Part shown: piece by piece, positions 62,248 to 64,000 of the stretch
Layout: each line of letters opens with the position of its first letter
Position numbering within the stretch: the stretch's first letter is position 1
Source: JACVRW01 sp963820315
Lineage (GTDB): Bacteria; Actinomycetota; Thermoleophilia; Solirubrobacterales; Thermoleophilaceae
Reading direction: 5' to 3'
Length of the DNA stretch: 64,000 nucleotides
Assembly (NCBI GenBank): GCA_963820315.1
Contig: CAWFZK010000036.1
Span: 163,836 to 227,835, forward strand
Program-made: the position numbers and the translations under genes
Notes under the pieces: generated by a model
The model's database searches: none
Told to the model about the DNA's origin: nothing
What the model saw: only the letters and a program-made list of their open reading frames with translations

Positions 62248-64000
62248 ACGACAAGACGCTCCTCGACGCGCCGGTCGACGAGCTCTGCCGACTCGCCCGC
62301 GAGCGCCGGGCGGAGCTCAGCGGCACGCTCGTCACCTTCTCGCCGAAGGTCTTCATCCCGCTCACGAAGCTGTGCCGCGACGCCTGCGGCTACTGCACGT
62401 TCGCGCGGCCGCCGCGGCGCGGCGAGCGCGCCTACATGCGACTGGACGAGGTGCTGGAGATCGCGCGTGCCGGCGCCGCGGCGGGCTGCCGCGAGGCCCT
62501 CTTCACGCTCGGCGACAAGCCCGAGCTGCGCTATCGCGTGGCGCGCGAGGAGCTCGCCGAGCTCGGCTTCGCGACGACGCTCGAGTACCTGCGCGAGGCC
62601 GCGCGGGTCGTGCTCGAGGAGACCGGGCTGCTGCCGCACCTCAACCCGGGCGTGATGACGCGCGCGGACCTGGCCGCGCTCCGCCCGGTGTCGGCCTCGA
62701 TGGGGATCATGCTCGAGACGACCGCCGAGCGGCTGTCGGAACGGGGCGGGCCGCACCGAGGCGCGCCCGACAAGGACCCGGCGCTGCGGCTCGAGACGAT
62801 CCGGCTGGCCGGCGAGCTGAGCATCCCGTTCACGAGCGGGATCCTGATCGGTATCGGCGAGACCCGCGCCGAGCGCCTCGACGCGCTGCGCGCGCTCGCC
62901 GAGCTGGCGGATCGGCATGGCCATCTCCAGGAGGTCATCGTCCAGAACTTCAGGGCCAAGCCCGGCACGCGGATGGCGAACCACCCGGAGCCGGACATGG
63001 AGGACCACCTCTGGACGATCGCCGCCGCGCGCCTCGTGCTGCCGGCAAGCGTGCACGTGCAGGCGCCGCCCAACCTCGCCTTCGATGACTTCCCGCGCCT
63101 GCTCGACGCAGGCATCGACGACTGGGGCGGGGTCTCGCCGGTGACCGTCGACCACGTCAATCCCGAGGCGCCCTGGCCCGAGCTCGACAGGCTCGCGGCG
63201 GCGACCCGGGAGCGCGGGCTCACGCTCGTCCCGCGGTTGCCGCTGTACCCGGAGCACGTCCTCGGCCTGGAGCGCTGGGTCGACCCGGCCGTCGCGCCGG
63301 CGGTCCGCCACGCCGCCGATTCGATGGGCCTCGCGCGCGAGGATCCCTGGGCGCCGGGCGAGACGGTCAGGGTGCCGGCGGGCCTCAGCTCGGACGCTCT
63401 GTCTCACGCGCGCGCCCGCGCGCGCGTGACCGAGCCGGGCGTGGGCGAGGCGCTCGCGCGGGCTGCCGCCGGCGTGCCGCTCGAGGAGGACGACGCGGTC
63501 GCCCTCCTCCGCGCACGCGGTGAGGATCGGCTCGCGGTGCTGGCGGCCGCCGATCGGCTCCGGCGCGACGTGTGCGGCGACGAGGTGACCTACGTCGTCA
63601 CGCGGAACATCCAGTACACGAACGTCTGTTACTTCCGCTGTGGCTTCTGCGCCTTCTCCAAGGGGCGGCTGGCACGGAACCTGCGTGGCAAGCCGTACCT
63701 CGTGCCGATGGACGAAATCGTGCGCCGCGCCCAGGAGGCCTGGGACCGGGGCGCCGTCGAGGTCTGCCTGCAGGGCGGGATCCATCCCGCCTTCGACGGC
63801 GACTACTACGCCGCCGTGGTCGAGGCGATCCGCGACGGGGTGCCCGGCATCCACGTGCACGCGTTCTCCGCGCTCGAGATCTGGCAGGGCGCGGCAACGC
63901 TCGGCGTCTCGCTCGAGGACTACCTCACGCGTCTGCGGGAGCTCGGGCTGTCGTCGCTGCCCGGCACGGCGGCGGAGATCCTCGACGACGAGGTGCGGGC
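62244..64000 (+). CDS. fbiC: FO synthase (CofG-CofH fusion), 3' end outside window
   Basis: The frame is open from before 62244 to the window end. No ATG/GTG/TTG fits: the usual N-terminus DDKTLLDAPVDELCRLARERR begins right after an ATA at 62244, which overlaps the fgd stop (ATAG). The CofG half has the radical SAM cluster CRDACGYC (about residues 44-51); the CofH half has NVCYFRCGFCAFSKG, with three Cys for a second cluster. Both halves together build the deazaflavin FO from tyrosine and the ribitylamino-uracil, the chromophore of F420. About 585 residues are inside the window out of about 800-850. Confidence 0.93.
   Translation, partial: MDDKTLLDAPVDELCRLARERRAELSGTLVTFSPKVFIPLTKLCRDACGYCTFARPPRRGERAYMRLDEVLEIARAGAAAGCREALFTLGDKPELRYRVAREELAELGFATTLEYLREAARVVLEETGLLPHLNPGVMTRADLAALRPVSASMGIMLETTAERLSERGGPHRGAPDKDPALRLETIRLAGELSIPFTSGILIGIGETRAERLDALRALAELADRHGHLQEVIVQNFRAKPGTRMANHPEPDMEDHLWTIAAARLVLPASVHVQAPPNLAFDDFPRLLDAGIDDWGGVSPVTVDHVNPEAPWPELDRLAAATRERGLTLVPRLPLYPEHVLGLERWVDPAVAPAVRHAADSMGLAREDPWAPGETVRVPAGLSSDALSHARARARVTEPGVGEALARAAAGVPLEEDDAVALLRARGEDRLAVLAAADRLRRDVCGDEVTYVVTRNIQYTNVCYFRCGFCAFSKGRLARNLRGKPYLVPMDEIVRRAQEAWDRGAVEVCLQGGIHPAFDGDYYAAVVEAIRDGVPGIHVHAFSALEIWQGAATLGVSLEDYLTRLRELGLSSLPGTAAEILDDEVR

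Overview
The window is high-GC, densely coded DNA with Gram-positive-style lipoproteins, an actinobacterial set of regulators (RsbW-like anti-sigma kinases, PadR, BTAD/SARP-type regulator, ECF sigma) and the coenzyme F420 pair fgd and fbiC (fused FO synthase). Together with a collagen-like G-X-Y protein and a DUF4331 protein, this suggests an actinobacterium of the Thermoleophilia/Solirubrobacterales type. The taxonomic placement is inference from gene content, not from a marker gene comparison.

Layout. 1-6.8 kb: end of a DUF4331 gene, an RsbW-like kinase, a cytochrome c lipoprotein, serS with a tRNA-Ser(UGA) directly behind it, an ABC1/UbiB kinase-like gene and a secreted collagen-like protein. 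6.8-14.5 kb: M28 peptidase, PPOX flavoprotein, a sigma-like-HTH/L,D-transpeptidase fusion, an ECF sigma factor overlapping an O6-alkylguanine methyltransferase, a 14-TM drug exporter, two tRNAs and a PadR regulator. 14.6-23.7 kb is a cell-surface region: a lysyl oxidase-like enzyme with all copper and cofactor residues, a second RsbW-like kinase, a cassette of serine-recombinase remnant + peptidoglycan-binding membrane protein + Pro-rich repeat surface protein, a secreted beta-propeller-like protein and an M35 metalloprotease. 23.8-35.9 kb: epoxide hydrolase, an AraC-VOC-UvrA-like resistance cassette, a stand-alone LigD polymerase, a cyclase-YHS gene facing a membrane protein across a CsoR-type operator, small enzymes, a DapB-like protein and a glycogen-debranching-type GH. 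35.9-46.9 kb: secreted proteins, a large STAND-TPR-BTAD regulator, and a two-component system with a PepSY target gene. 46.9-61.2 kb is acyl-CoA metabolism: split B12-dependent mutase, two acyl-CoA dehydrogenases, MarR, MaoC pair, alpha/beta hydrolase, gnd, epimerase-like VOC, 3-hydroxyacyl-CoA dehydrogenase, enoyl-CoA hydratase, SDR and CoA transferase. 61.2-64 kb: fgd and the start of fbiC.

How they may work together. The 46.9-61.2 kb block could carry out beta-oxidation-like steps and the propionyl/methylmalonyl or isobutyryl route. A repeated near-palindrome with core CAAGCGnTTGGT lies at the promoter of one acyl-CoA dehydrogenase and just before the CoA transferase and fgd, which hints at one TetR-like regulator. 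Many single genes start 6-7 nt after a TAnnnT -10 element, so leaderless transcripts look common.

Caution. At least ten genes are split by one or more single-base indels, including metabolic genes expected to be intact (mutase, fgd, histidine kinase). Most of these are probably sequencing or assembly errors; I give such genes as one feature with the approximate shift position.
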